64,000 bases of DNA, from assembly GCF_030929595.1 (NCBI RefSeq), contig NZ_JAVFVR010000001.1:496001-560000 (forward strand). Direction: 5' to 3'. This DNA is from Flavobacterium sp. LHD-85 (GTDB lineage: Bacteria; Bacteroidota; Bacteroidia; Flavobacteriales; Flavobacteriaceae). Position numbers and translations under genes: made by a program. Shown piece by piece: positions 10,047-19,056 of the stretch (positions within the stretch are counted from its first letter, which is position 1; every line of letters starts with the position of its first letter). The notes under the pieces were generated by a model. That model saw only the letters and a list, made by a program, of their open reading frames with translations. It made no database searches and was not told the DNA's origin.

Positions 10047-10080
10047 ATCTGGAAATCTTTATGCATAAAGATTTCCAGAT
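10047..10080. terminator. 34-bp perfect palindrome between ALDH and AraC genes
   Basis: 15-bp arms of ATCTGGAAATCTTTA around TGCA form a perfect palindrome followed by CTTTT. Best read as the ALDH terminator; its position just before the AraC-type gene also allows an operator role. Confidence 0.65.
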
Positions 10081-10099
10081 CTTTTAGTATTTTTACAAT

Positions 10100-10906
10100 A
10101 TGAGCATAAAACAAAATACAAAGCCAAAAATCCTCTACTCGTGCTATTACTCACGCAGTCGAGAAGGCGAGCATTTTATACCTGAACATGTTTTTAGCTA
10201 TCAGATTTCTGGCGAAATGATCGCTTCAGACAGCAAAAACACTTTTCACACCAAACCAGGAGATTTTCGCTTTAGCAGAAGAAATCATCTAGCGAAGTTT
10301 ACCAAGATTCCGCCAGAAGGAGGAGAATTCAAAACCATTTCTCTTTTTTTGGATCAGGAAATTTTAAGAGAAATCAGCAAGGAGTACAATTTGAAAGCCG
10401 ATAAAAAAGCCGATACAGACGCCATGTTTTCATTGGCTCCCAACCCACTCTACAAATCTTTCATGGAATCGCTATTATCTTACCTTGAAGTTGAAGAAGA
10501 AAACAACGAAACTTTATTCAATTTAAAAATCAAAGAAGCTATTCACCTTTTATTAAAAGTAAATCCAGAATTAAAAGACATTTTATTCGATTTTAACGAG
10601 CCAGGAAAAATTGACTTAGAAGCATTTATGAACAAAAACTTTCATTTCAATGTTCAAATGCAACGATTTGCTTATCTAACAGGGAGAAGTCTCGCTACAT
10701 TTAAAAGAGATTTTCAAAAAATATTTCAGCAAACGCCTGGGAAATGGCTTCTAAACAAAAGACTTCAAGAAGCATATTATTTAATCAGCCAAGGAAATCC
10801 GCCATCAGAAGTATATATCGGCGTTGGATTTGAAGATCTTTCGCATTTTTCTTTTTCATTTAAAAAGAAATTCGGAATCGTTCCTTCTTCTTTAAATCAT
10901 AAATAG
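10100..10906 (+). CDS. AraC family transcriptional regulator
   Basis: 268 aa. N-terminal cupin-like sensing region (1-110) of the ExsA type, then a C-terminal AraC/XylS double HTH: MQRFAYLTGRSLATFKRDF and a second helix pair ending EDLSHFSFSFKKKFGIVPS. Cytoplasmic DNA-binding protein; likely local control of the upstream aldehyde dehydrogenase, by neighbourhood only. Confidence 0.88.
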   Translation: MSIKQNTKPKILYSCYYSRSREGEHFIPEHVFSYQISGEMIASDSKNTFHTKPGDFRFSRRNHLAKFTKIPPEGGEFKTISLFLDQEILREISKEYNLKADKKADTDAMFSLAPNPLYKSFMESLLSYLEVEEENNETLFNLKIKEAIHLLLKVNPELKDILFDFNEPGKIDLEAFMNKNFHFNVQMQRFAYLTGRSLATFKRDFQKIFQQTPGKWLLNKRLQEAYYLISQGNPPSEVYIGVGFEDLSHFSFSFKKKFGIVPSSLNHK

Positions 10907-10930
10907 ACCTTCAATAGGTTTTCCACAATA

Positions 10931-11056
10931 AGCCTCCCGTGGTTGAAACCACGGGCTATATTTAAAACAAGACACATAAAGCTTTCGAACTCTGCATTCT
11001 TTAAAAAAACTTAGCGAACTTTGCGAACACCTTAGCGCACCTTGCGGTTAAAAAAA
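10931..11056. repeat. REP-like hairpin plus TTAGCG/TTTGCG intergenic repeat
   Basis: CCCGTGGTT/AACCACGGG hairpin (10936..10955) is followed at 11010..11049 by four related units: cttagcga, actttgcg, ccttagcgc, accttgcgg. Both look like dispersed flavobacterial repeats from memory; no protein is encoded here. Confidence 0.5.
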
Positions 11057-11074
11057 CATTCCAAATTTAAAGCA

Positions 11075-11104
11075 TAAAAAAAGCCTCTCATTTCTGAGAG
11101 GCTT
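11075..11104 (-). terminator. terminator of the first tRNA-Gln unit
   Basis: AAGCCTCTCA/TGAGAGGCTT hairpin with a 4-nt loop and a T run on the minus strand. Confidence 0.85.
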
Positions 11105-11109
11105 CTCTG

Positions 11110-11180
11110 TTGGTCTACTAGGACTCGAACCTAGAAAGACGGCACCAAAAACCGTAGTGTTACCATTACACCATAGACCA
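11110..11180 (-). tRNA. tRNA-Gln (TTG)
   Basis: On the minus strand: acceptor stem TGGTCTA/TAGACCA, D-arm GGTGTAATGGTAACAC, anticodon loop TTTTGGT giving TTG, T-loop GGTTCGAGTCC, discriminator A, CCA not encoded. The 70 nt of 11111..11180 are identical to the copy at 11291..11360. Confidence 0.97.
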
Positions 11181-11200
11181 GCAGTGCGGTTAAGCGGGTG

Positions 11201-11231
11201 CAAAATTAAAACTTTATTTAATTTATGCAAA
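11201..11231 (-). promoter_or_regulatory. promoter of the first tRNA-Gln
   Basis: -7 box TAATTTTG (11201..11208), 19-bp spacer, TTTG (11228..11231). Confidence 0.7.
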
Positions 11232-11254
11232 TTTTAAACAAAACTTTTTTCAAA

Positions 11255-11286
11255 TAAAAAAGCCTCTCATTTTTGAGAGACTTTTT
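11255..11286 (-). terminator. terminator of the second tRNA-Gln unit
   Basis: AGCCTCTCA/TGAGAGACT stem with one mismatch and a T run on the minus strand; a diverged copy of the 11075 terminator. Confidence 0.8.
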
Positions 11287-11289
11287 CTG

Positions 11290-11360
11290 TTGGTCTACTA
11301 GGACTCGAACCTAGAAAGACGGCACCAAAAACCGTAGTGTTACCATTACACCATAGACCA
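11290..11360 (-). tRNA. tRNA-Gln (TTG), second copy
   Basis: Same sequence as the tRNA at 11110..11180, offset by exactly 180 bp. The two units are a tandem duplication in which promoter and terminator have diverged slightly while the tRNA has not. Confidence 0.97.
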
Positions 11361-11380
11361 GCAGTGCGGTTAAGCGAGTG

Positions 11381-11411
11381 CAAATTTAAGTCTTTATTTA
11401 GTTTGTGCAAA
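11381..11411 (-). promoter_or_regulatory. promoter of the second tRNA-Gln
   Basis: -7 box TAAATTTG (11381..11388), 19-bp spacer, TTTG (11408..11411). Confidence 0.75.
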
Positions 11412-11606
11412 CTTTTTGGGCAAAAAAAATCATTTTTTTTGATTTTTTTCACATTCAAATCCACCTCAAAAACAAAAACTACTCATATCCAACACATTAC
11501 TTCCCTCTTATAGTTTTGTAGAATTTTTTGTTAATGCTCGTTTCTTTAAGTAAAAAAACATTTTCTTTGTAGGATAGAAAAACATTCAAATTTTTAACAC
11601 CTAAAT

Positions 11607-14600
11607 ATGGCACAATTCAATTTCAATAAATGGAATACAATTATTGGTTGGTTTGCATTTGCAATCGCTTTAATCACTTACACCTTAACAGTAGAACCTA
11701 CAATGAGCTTTTGGGATTGCGGAGAATATATTGCTACCGCAGCTAAACTTGAAGTAGGTCACCCACCAGGAGCTCCACTTTTCCAGATGATGGGTGCATT
11801 TTTTGCCATGTTTGCAATAGATGCTCAACATGTGGCTCTAATGGTCAACATGATGTCTGTTTTTTCTAGCGCATTTACCATATTATTTATGTTCTGGTCA
11901 TCGTCTATGATTTTGAAAAAGATCGTAGGTCGTTTTGCTGAAATTGATCAAAACAATTCGATTGTTATTCTAGGAAGTTCTTTTGTAGGCGCTTTGGCTT
12001 ACACTTTCTCTGATAGCTTTTGGTTTAATGCCGTAGAAGCCGAAGTTTATGCAATGGCTTCTTTATTAATTGCCTTGCTTTTCTGGCTTGGTTTAAGATG
12101 GGAGCAAGACATGGACAAACCAAAAGGAAACAAATGGCTTCTAATTATTTCGTTAGTTATTGGTCTTTCATTTGGGGTTCACTTTATGGCTCTTTTAACT
12201 ATTCCTTCTATTGGATTCTTGTACTATTTCAAACACTACGAAAAAGTTACCATCAAAAACTTTTTAATTGCCAATGTAGTTGTTATTGGAATTTTATTAT
12301 TCATTTTTAAATTGCTTTTGCCTTTAACGATGGCATTTTTCGGGAAAACCGAGATTTTCATGGTTAACAGCATGGGACTTCCATTTAACTCAGGAACTAT
12401 CTTTGTAGCATTATTATTTATTGCTTTCTTCTATTTTGGATTAAAATATACTAGACAAAAAGGTTTAATATTCTACAACACTATTATATTGTGTATATTA
12501 TTTATCCTAATTGGTTTCTCAACTTGGTTAATGCTTCCTGTTCGTGCAAACGCCAATACGGTTATTAATGAAAACAAACCATCAGATGCTACTGAGGTTT
12601 TGGCATATTATAATCGTGAGCAATATGGTGTAAATCCTTTATTTTATGGACCTCAATACACTGAACTTTTTGCTGGTCTTGATGCTAAAACTCCTTATTT
12701 AGACAAAAAACCAAACTACGAAAGAGACTATAAAACAGGTAAATATATTATTACCAATAATTATAAAAACGCAGAACAAAATTCTGACGACAACCAAAAA
12801 GCTGTTTTACCAAGAATGTGGAGTACAGAAACAGCTCACATTCAAAACTATATCAACTTTACAAATCCTCCAAAGTTCCGAATCAATCCTAATTATAATT
12901 ATGATGAAGATTTGGCAAAATACGGAATCGATGCAAGCCAATTGAGCGAAGATGAATACAACAAAGCTACAGCTCAATTGCGTAACGAAGTTGAAAAAAC
13001 AGTTTCTGAGTTTAGAAAAGCTTATGCTCAAAAACAAATCGACAACGAAGGTTACGTAAAATTCTTAAGAAGCTACGGAGAATATTTACTTATCGAAAAA
13101 CCAACGACAGCTGACAATTTCAGTTTTATGTTTGAATATCAATTTGGTTACATGTACTGGAGATATTTGATGTGGAATTTTGTTGGCCGTCAAAATGATG
13201 TTCAAGGTAAATACGATAATTTGGACGGAAACTGGATCAGCGGTATCAAAGCTTTAGATTCTGTACATTTAGGTTCTCAAGACAATCTGCCAACAGATGT
13301 TTTAAACAACAAAGGCCGTAATGCTTATTATTTCCTTCCTTTTATTTTAGGATTAATTGGTATTATGTACCACGCAAACAAAGACTTGAAGAGTTTCTAT
13401 GTTCTTTTGGCTTTATTTTTATTTACAGGAATTGCACTAAAAATATACTTAAATGAAAGACCTTTTGAACCTCGTGAAAGAGATTATGCTCTTGTAGGTT
13501 CCTTCTATGTCTTTGCCATCTGGATTGGATTTGGCGTTTACTCGCTCTACGAAAGCCTTCAGAAATACCTAGCTCCAAAAATTGCCGGACCAGTTCTGAT
13601 TGCAGGAAGTTTATTGGCGGCGCCTGTTTTAATGGCTGCTCAAAACTGGGATGATCATGATAGATCTGGAAAATACACTGCTGTTGCAATGGCAAAAGCT
13701 TATTTAAGTTCTTGTGATAAAGATGCAATCTTATTTACTATTGGAGATAATGACACTTTCCCTCTTTGGTATGCACAAGAAATTGAGCATTATAGAACCG
13801 ATGTGAAGATTGTAAATACAAGTTTATTTATGACAGATTGGTATATCGATCAGATGAAAGCGAAGTCTTATGAATCGAATCCGTTGCCTATTTCTTTTGT
13901 ACATAGCCAATATGTAGGAGATAATTTAGATTATACAGCTTACATCCAGAAAATTGATACTCGTTGGAATATTAAAGATTTCATCGATTTCATCAAAAAT
14001 CCTAAATCTACTGTTGGTTTACAAAACGGACAAACAATCCATTTCTACCCAACAAACAAGATTAGAGTAAACGTGGATAAAAACACTATTATCCAAAATA
14101 AAGTAGTTAATCCTAAATATTACGATTCTATTGTTCCTTACTTAGATATTGACATCAAAGGAAGCGCATTGTACAAAAACCGTTTAATGATGCTTGATAT
14201 CTTAGCAAACAACAATTGGAAGAGACCAATTTACTTTAGTGGTGGTGCTTTTGATGATGAAGATTATTTATGGTTAAAAGATTATCTGCAATTGGATGGA
14301 ATGGTGTATAAATTGGTTCCAATAAAAAATACGCCTTCTAAAGATGGCGGACCATTAGACATGGGACAAATCGATGCAGATAAAATGTACGATATTGTAA
14401 TGAAATGGGATTGGGGTAATAGCAATGGAAACATCTATCACGACCCTGAAACAAGAAGAAATAGTATTACATACAGAACCAATCTTTCGAGATTAATGAA
14501 CCAGCTTATTGCTGAAGGCAAAATTGACAAAGCTAAAAACGTAATCAATTTAGCCATGACCAAAATGCCTTTAGACCAATATGGTTATTATTCATTGGTT

Positions 14601-14885
14601 GAAGCTTTTGCTGATGGTTATTATAAAGTTGGCGAAAAAGCTAAAGCACAAGATCTTTTAAACAAATTGGTTCAGAAATATAAAGAGAATCTAAACTATT
14701 ACAGTACATTGACTCCTTCTGACCAAACAGATTTAGCGGTAGATATTATTACAGATATCGAGCGTTACAGAAGCTTATTGCATGTAATGGATGATAACAA
14801 AGACACTGCTTTTTACAACCAGCACAAAACCACATTTAATACTTACGTAAATGTTTTTGAACGTTTTGGCCGTGAAAAAGAGTAA
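11607..14885 (+). CDS. DUF2723 multi-pass membrane protein, probable GT-C glycosyltransferase
   Basis: 1092 aa. The N-terminal half has many membrane segments and the DUF2723 signature SFWDCGEYIATAAKLEVGHPPGAP, whose acidic residues on the first outer loop suit a GT-C lipid-linked-sugar transferase. A conserved NERPFEPRERDYALVG stretch follows near residue 620, then a large soluble C-terminal part ending in TPR-like helices (about 970-1070). Inner membrane. GT activity is a family-level prediction; donor and acceptor are unknown. Monocistronic. Confidence 0.85.
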   Translation: MAQFNFNKWNTIIGWFAFAIALITYTLTVEPTMSFWDCGEYIATAAKLEVGHPPGAPLFQMMGAFFAMFAIDAQHVALMVNMMSVFSSAFTILFMFWSSSMILKKIVGRFAEIDQNNSIVILGSSFVGALAYTFSDSFWFNAVEAEVYAMASLLIALLFWLGLRWEQDMDKPKGNKWLLIISLVIGLSFGVHFMALLTIPSIGFLYYFKHYEKVTIKNFLIANVVVIGILLFIFKLLLPLTMAFFGKTEIFMVNSMGLPFNSGTIFVALLFIAFFYFGLKYTRQKGLIFYNTIILCILFILIGFSTWLMLPVRANANTVINENKPSDATEVLAYYNREQYGVNPLFYGPQYTELFAGLDAKTPYLDKKPNYERDYKTGKYIITNNYKNAEQNSDDNQKAVLPRMWSTETAHIQNYINFTNPPKFRINPNYNYDEDLAKYGIDASQLSEDEYNKATAQLRNEVEKTVSEFRKAYAQKQIDNEGYVKFLRSYGEYLLIEKPTTADNFSFMFEYQFGYMYWRYLMWNFVGRQNDVQGKYDNLDGNWISGIKALDSVHLGSQDNLPTDVLNNKGRNAYYFLPFILGLIGIMYHANKDLKSFYVLLALFLFTGIALKIYLNERPFEPRERDYALVGSFYVFAIWIGFGVYSLYESLQKYLAPKIAGPVLIAGSLLAAPVLMAAQNWDDHDRSGKYTAVAMAKAYLSSCDKDAILFTIGDNDTFPLWYAQEIEHYRTDVKIVNTSLFMTDWYIDQMKAKSYESNPLPISFVHSQYVGDNLDYTAYIQKIDTRWNIKDFIDFIKNPKSTVGLQNGQTIHFYPTNKIRVNVDKNTIIQNKVVNPKYYDSIVPYLDIDIKGSALYKNRLMMLDILANNNWKRPIYFSGGAFDDEDYLWLKDYLQLDGMVYKLVPIKNTPSKDGGPLDMGQIDADKMYDIVMKWDWGNSNGNIYHDPETRRNSITYRTNLSRLMNQLIAEGKIDKAKNVINLAMTKMPLDQYGYYSLVEAFADGYYKVGEKAKAQDLLNKLVQKYKENLNYYSTLTPSDQTDLAVDIITDIERYRSLLHVMDDNKDTAFYNQHKTTFNTYVNVFERFGREKE

Positions 14886-14913
14886 ATAATATACGAAAAT
14901 CTTACTTATTAAA

Positions 14914-14952
14914 AAAATGCAGCGCTGTTTGATAAATAGCGCTGCATTTTTT
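14914..14952 (+). terminator. terminator after the DUF2723 gene
   Basis: AATGCAGCGCT/AGCGCTGCATT stem followed by TTTTTT. Confidence 0.9.
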
Positions 14953-14985
14953 AATTTTATACTTATAATACAATTTTAATTCAAA

Positions 14986-15627
14986 ATGAGCTTCTATTGG
15001 GTAAAAACTAACGCATTTATAAAAAAGGTGTTTTCTAAATATTGCTGGGACATTCCTAACAACGAAAAGAAAATATACCTCACTTTTGATGACGGCCCTA
15101 CTCCAGAAATTACAGATTGGGTTTTATCTGAATTAAAAAAATTTGATGCAAAAGCTACTTTTTTCTGCATCGGAAAAAATATTAAAGCCAACCTCTCTTT
15201 ATTTGAAAAGTTAATTACCGACGGTCATTCAATTGGCAACCACACCATGAACCATGTGAATGGATGGAAAATCCATACGAATGAATATATCGAAAATGTA
15301 AAAAACTGCGCCGCTGTTTTAGATGAGCAAGAGAAAGCGCCACACCGCTTATTGTTTCGTCCTCCTTATGGAAAAATCAAAAAAGCACAATCTAAAATCC
15401 TTAGAAGTTTAGGATATAAAATAGTAATGTGGGATGTTTTAAGTGCCGATTTCGATCAAAGCATTACTCCAGAAAAATGTCTTGAAAATGTAACCAAAAA
15501 TGTAAAATCTGGCAGCGTAATTGTTTTCCATGACAGTATTAAAGCTTCTCCAAATTTAAGATTTGCTTTGCCTCGTACACTGCATTTTTTAAAAGAAAAC
15601 GGGTATAAGTTTGATATTATTCACTAA
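14986..15627 (+). CDS. polysaccharide deacetylase (NodB/CE4 family)
   Basis: 213 aa, essentially one NodB domain. Motif 1 TFDDGPTP (catalytic base and metal Asp), motif 2 HSIGNHTMNH (metal His pair), motif 3 FRPPYGK, motif 4 MWDVLSADFD, motif 5 VIVFHDS. Metal-dependent N-deacetylation of a GlcNAc-type polymer or glycan. A hydrophobic signal peptide is not evident, so localisation is uncertain. Confidence 0.92.
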   Translation: MSFYWVKTNAFIKKVFSKYCWDIPNNEKKIYLTFDDGPTPEITDWVLSELKKFDAKATFFCIGKNIKANLSLFEKLITDGHSIGNHTMNHVNGWKIHTNEYIENVKNCAAVLDEQEKAPHRLLFRPPYGKIKKAQSKILRSLGYKIVMWDVLSADFDQSITPEKCLENVTKNVKSGSVIVFHDSIKASPNLRFALPRTLHFLKENGYKFDIIH

Positions 15628-15655
15628 ATAACATCAATAAAGAGAAGTTATTTAG
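15624..15655. terminator. hairpin spanning two convergent stop codons
   Basis: CTAAATAAC/GTTATTTAG, a 9-bp perfect stem covering the stops of both convergent genes; no T tract, so a weak terminator at best. Confidence 0.4.
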
Positions 15656-15954
15656 ACGTTAAATTGTTCCTGGACAATTCCGATTATAGTATTGGCATCA
15701 AGCTCTCCAGATTGCCTCCAGATCATTTGCCCTTCTTTGTAAATCATTAAAGTTGGAAGTCCTTTAATACGAAGCGCTTCTGCTAGTTCCTGATTTTTAT
15801 CTACATCAATTTTGATTACTTTGGCTTTATCGCCAAGCGCAGCAGCTACGTCCTTAATAACAGGATGCATAGATACTGAAGATTCATTCCAATCTGTGTA
15901 AAAATCAATTAACACTGGAACTTGGGCATTTATTAGTTCTCCAAATTTTGACAT
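15652..15954 (-). CDS. thioredoxin-fold protein lacking active-site cysteines
   Basis: 100 aa, one thioredoxin domain: VPVLIDFYTDW at strand 2, KVIKIDVDKNQELAEALRIKGLPTLMIY with the cis-Pro, and the C-terminal helix. The redox motif WCGPC reads W-N-E-S-S, so neither catalytic cysteine is present and thiol-disulfide exchange is impossible. A structural, chaperone-like or partner-binding role is the remaining option. Cytoplasmic. Convergent with the deacetylase. Confidence 0.85.
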   Translation of the reverse strand: MSKFGELINAQVPVLIDFYTDWNESSVSMHPVIKDVAAALGDKAKVIKIDVDKNQELAEALRIKGLPTLMIYKEGQMIWRQSGELDANTIIGIVQEQFNV

Positions 15955-16027
15955 AAAACCAAAAAATTAAGTTTTTTAAATCTCTTAAAAGAAATAAATA
16001 TTATACAAATGTAGCATTTTTAACGAA

Positions 16028-17263
16028 TTAACCGACATTACGGCCTTTTTTTAGTTCAATAACTGTTATTTCAGGCATAATTCCAACTCGTCCAGGATAG
16101 GCGTGAAAACCAAATCCGCGGTTAACATAAACGTATCTTCCGACGTTTTCGTACAAACCTGCCCATTGTTTATAAATGTATTGTGCCAAACTCCATTTAA
16201 AATAACCTGGAATCTCAATTCCGAACTGCATACCGTGCGTATGGCCTGCAAAAGTCAAATGAAAGTTCTTTGGATGGTCTTTAATTTCAGCATCCCAATG
16301 GCTTGGGTCATGGCTCATTAAAACTTTAAAATCGTCTTGATGCACATTTTCAGAAGCTTTATTCAAATCGCCTGCTTTCTTAAAATTCACCCCCCAGTTT
16401 TCTACTCCAATCAAAGCGATTTTGTCATCGCCTTTTTGAATATAAGCATGTTCGTTCAGCATTAATTTGAAACCAATCTGACCATACAAATTTTTAATTG
16501 CCTTAAAGTTTTCATCCTTTTCTTTTTCAGAAGGCCAAGTCACATATTCACCGTAATCGTGATTCCCCAAAACGGCAAACTTTCCATATTTATAATCTTT
16601 AATACGGGCAAAGGTTTCCAGCCAAGGATGCATTTCTTTAGCATGCGTATTTACAATATCTCCTGTAAATAAAATCAAGTCTGATTCTTGTGCATTGATC
16701 AGATCAATGGCATAATTTATTTTCTCTGGATTATCAAAACTTCCGCTGTGAACATCAGAAATCTGTGTGATTTTAAAACCGTCAAAAGCATCTGGAAGAT
16801 CAGGAAAAAATATCGTTTGTTTGATTACTTTGAAATTATACTTCCCTTCAAAAATTCCGTAAATAATAGAAAGAAATGGAATTGCTGCTAAACCTAAAGC
16901 GATCTGACTCACAAATTTTCGTCTGTCTGGCATCATTTCTTTTCGAGGGGTATTGTAAACAAAATAATTTAAGATGCTTGCTCCAATTCTAAAAATATCC
17001 TCACCAAACATGATTAGTGTAAGCACAATTTTAGGCACATATACTGCCAACATCAATCCTGTAGTAAACATAAATTGCCTAGTCTGACCAACAGAGCGAT
17101 CAACTTGCGAAAAAGAATATATGATAAAGATTAAGACCAGTAAGCTTATAACTTGATAACTAATCAAAACCCAACGTGTTTTGATTAAAGTTCGAAAAGC
17201 CTGATATGAATAGAACTCAACAAATAATAAAAGAGCACATAGAATTACAAAACGAAAAATCAT
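16028..17263 (-). CDS. membrane-anchored metallophosphoesterase
   Basis: 411 aa. Four or five N-terminal membrane segments (1-140), then a calcineurin-like phosphoesterase domain with all metal motifs: ISDVHSGSF, FTGDIVN, LGNHDYGEY, MSHDPSHW and FAGHTHGMQFG. Belongs to the YkuE/YaeI-like group; substrate unknown. Inner-membrane protein; which side the catalytic domain faces cannot be told. Confidence 0.88.
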   Translation of the reverse strand: MIFRFVILCALLLFVEFYSYQAFRTLIKTRWVLISYQVISLLVLIFIIYSFSQVDRSVGQTRQFMFTTGLMLAVYVPKIVLTLIMFGEDIFRIGASILNYFVYNTPRKEMMPDRRKFVSQIALGLAAIPFLSIIYGIFEGKYNFKVIKQTIFFPDLPDAFDGFKITQISDVHSGSFDNPEKINYAIDLINAQESDLILFTGDIVNTHAKEMHPWLETFARIKDYKYGKFAVLGNHDYGEYVTWPSEKEKDENFKAIKNLYGQIGFKLMLNEHAYIQKGDDKIALIGVENWGVNFKKAGDLNKASENVHQDDFKVLMSHDPSHWDAEIKDHPKNFHLTFAGHTHGMQFGIEIPGYFKWSLAQYIYKQWAGLYENVGRYVYVNRGFGFHAYPGRVGIMPEITVIELKKGRNVG

Positions 17264-17347
17264 TTAATATATAGTTTTAAACAAAGTAACAAAGAATGAA
17301 AATTCTATTTCTTTTTATTATAAAAAATTTAACGCTGTTAAAATAAA

Positions 17348-17375
17348 AAAGCTGAAAGATCACTCTTTCAGCTTT
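17348..17375 (-). terminator. terminator of the small secreted protein gene
   Basis: AAAGCTGAAAGA, 4-nt loop, TCTTTCAGCTTT, followed on the minus strand by TTTATTT. Confidence 0.85.
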
Positions 17376-17424
17376 AACCTACCAACCTTTAAAACTATTT
17401 AATCTTAAGACTTAAAATCTTATA

Positions 17425-17613
17425 TTATTTTGCTTTTGGAGTTTCTGTTTTTGCAGCTTCTGCTTTTTTCTCACCTTTAGCTTTTTTGTTTGCTTTTTTA
17501 TCTTGTTTTTCAGTTTTCACTTCTTTTGATTTTGCTGTTGCTGGAGTTGTTTGTGCACTTGCCATTGCAACTGTTCCTAAAACTGCTACTGTTAAAATTG
17601 CTAATTTTTTCAT
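17425..17613 (-). CDS. small secreted Lys/Ala-rich protein (paralogue of 19917..20129)
   Basis: 62 aa. Signal peptide MKKLAILTVAVLGTVAMASAQ, then a mature part of about 41 residues made almost only of K, A, E, T and D, ending TPKAK. Shares VAVLGTxAM in the signal region and a K/A/P tail ending TPKAK with the protein at 19917..20129. Mature part is strongly basic and likely disordered. No known function. Located just downstream of a histidine kinase gene on the same strand but with its own promoter. Confidence 0.8.
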   Translation of the reverse strand: MKKLAILTVAVLGTVAMASAQTTPATAKSKEVKTEKQDKKANKKAKGEKKAEAAKTETPKAK

Positions 17614-17655
17614 GACTTTAAATTTTTATGATTTATTATTTCATTATTTATAAGT

Positions 17656-17690
17656 CAAAGGTATATCCACAAAATGAAGACAAAATGAAG
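17656..17690 (-). promoter_or_regulatory. promoter with tandem 11-bp operator, small secreted gene 1
   Basis: -7 box TACCTTTG (17656..17663). Upstream, two identical adjacent 11-mers, CTTCATTTTGT on the minus strand, occupy 17680..17690 and 17669..17679. The one-helical-turn spacing is that of OmpR/PhoB-type response-regulator sites. The first repeat begins 27 nt before the -7 box. Confidence 0.65.
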
Positions 17691-17717
17691 AAAAAGTCTT
17701 ACAGAAAAGTTTAACTT

Positions 17718-19046
17718 TTAATTGTGATTTTGAAACCATAATTTAAAAGAAGTGCCTTCTCCAACTGCAGATTCTACAGTAATTTCTATATGATGGAAGG
17801 AAGCAATACTTTTTGCAATTGCAAGCCCTAAGCCCTGCCCTTCCTGGTCGGAACTTATTCTGGTAAAACGGCTGAATATTTTTTCTAGCTGCGATTCATC
17901 CATTCCAATACCAGAATCTCTTACCAAAATAAAATAATGATCATCATCGTAACCGTCTTCAACAATAATCTTTCCTTGCGATTTATTATATTTTATGGCA
18001 TTGGTAACCAAATTATAAATCAGAATATGAATTAAGGTTTTGTTTCCTGTGAAAACAAAAGTGTTTTGCATTCTATTTTGAAATTGAATTTCTTTATCGT
18101 CTATACGATCCTGAAGGTCTTCCTGCAAATCAGAAACGATTTCGCGAAGATTAATCTCTTCATTCAACTCATATTGATTGTTATCTATTCTGGAAATCAG
18201 CAATAAATTATTGATAATTTTTTTCAGCATATCTAACGTCTTTAAAGAACCTGCAATTTTATCGACTGCGTTATCATCTAAAGATTCATTTTGAAGCAAA
18301 TTTTCAAGTTTGTTCTTAAGCAGTGCAATTGGCGTTAAAAGTTCGTGCGAAACATTAGAAATAAACTGCTTTTCTTTTTTAAAAACTTCGGCAATACGGT
18401 CCATCATTTGGTTTAAAACAAAATCCAATTCCCTAAAATCTCTTGAAGCCGCTTTTATCGGAGTATGATCAAATGTTTCTGGTTCGTTTACCCGCCTGAT
18501 TTTAGTATCAATAATTTTATAAAATGGCTTTAAAAGATATTCGATATAAAAAGTGTCGGCCAAAAAAGTAATAAAAAGAATGACCACAAAAACAATTATA
18601 ATGAAAAGCCTAATTACAAAAGTTAAATCGTTTACCTCGCTTAAACTGCTTCCAATTTCAAGCTGATAATCTTCGCCTTCGTAAGTAAAATGATGTTGTA
18701 ATATTCTGTACTCGCTTTCTTCGTTTTCAATCTTACGATATTCATTTGTAAAAGTTGTTTTCTTTTGATGTGGTCTTATTGGCACTCTAGAAAGCACTAG
18801 AAACTCACTGTGAAGTGTCGAAAACTCAGAAAAAGTCTCTGTTGTATCATCTGGATTTTCTATAAAATCATTGATTTCCTCTTGATTAAGATGCTCAATA
18901 AACTTTTTCTTTTTCTCCAGCAGACTATTATTAATATGATGATACACCACATTTTCTACCAAAATAGGAAGCATCAGCCATAAAATCAAAATGACCAGCA
19001 GTCTGGTCATGGCATTAAAAATGGCTAATTGATGTTTTATTTTCAC
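17718..19046 (-). CDS. sensor histidine kinase
   Basis: 442 aa. Membrane segments near residues 10-32 and 142-168 frame a periplasmic sensor of about 110 residues; then a linker, HisKA with H-box FISNVSHELLTPIALLKNKLE, and HATPase_c with N box NLVTNAIKYN, G1 DSGIGM and G2 GQGLGLAIA. Autophosphorylates and signals to the regulator encoded 10 nt upstream on the same strand. Ligand unknown. Confidence 0.95.
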   Translation of the reverse strand: MKIKHQLAIFNAMTRLLVILILWLMLPILVENVVYHHINNSLLEKKKKFIEHLNQEEINDFIENPDDTTETFSEFSTLHSEFLVLSRVPIRPHQKKTTFTNEYRKIENEESEYRILQHHFTYEGEDYQLEIGSSLSEVNDLTFVIRLFIIIVFVVILFITFLADTFYIEYLLKPFYKIIDTKIRRVNEPETFDHTPIKAASRDFRELDFVLNQMMDRIAEVFKKEKQFISNVSHELLTPIALLKNKLENLLQNESLDDNAVDKIAGSLKTLDMLKKIINNLLLISRIDNNQYELNEEINLREIVSDLQEDLQDRIDDKEIQFQNRMQNTFVFTGNKTLIHILIYNLVTNAIKYNKSQGKIIVEDGYDDDHYFILVRDSGIGMDESQLEKIFSRFTRISSDQEGQGLGLAIAKSIASFHHIEITVESAVGEGTSFKLWFQNHN

Positions 19047-19056
19047 AAGAATAATT

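Noticed and set aside
11048..11464. Two similar minus-strand frames of 60-65 codons with a shared Cys/Gly/Ser-rich segment
   Set aside because: The shared segment is the translation of the duplicated tRNA-Gln genes.
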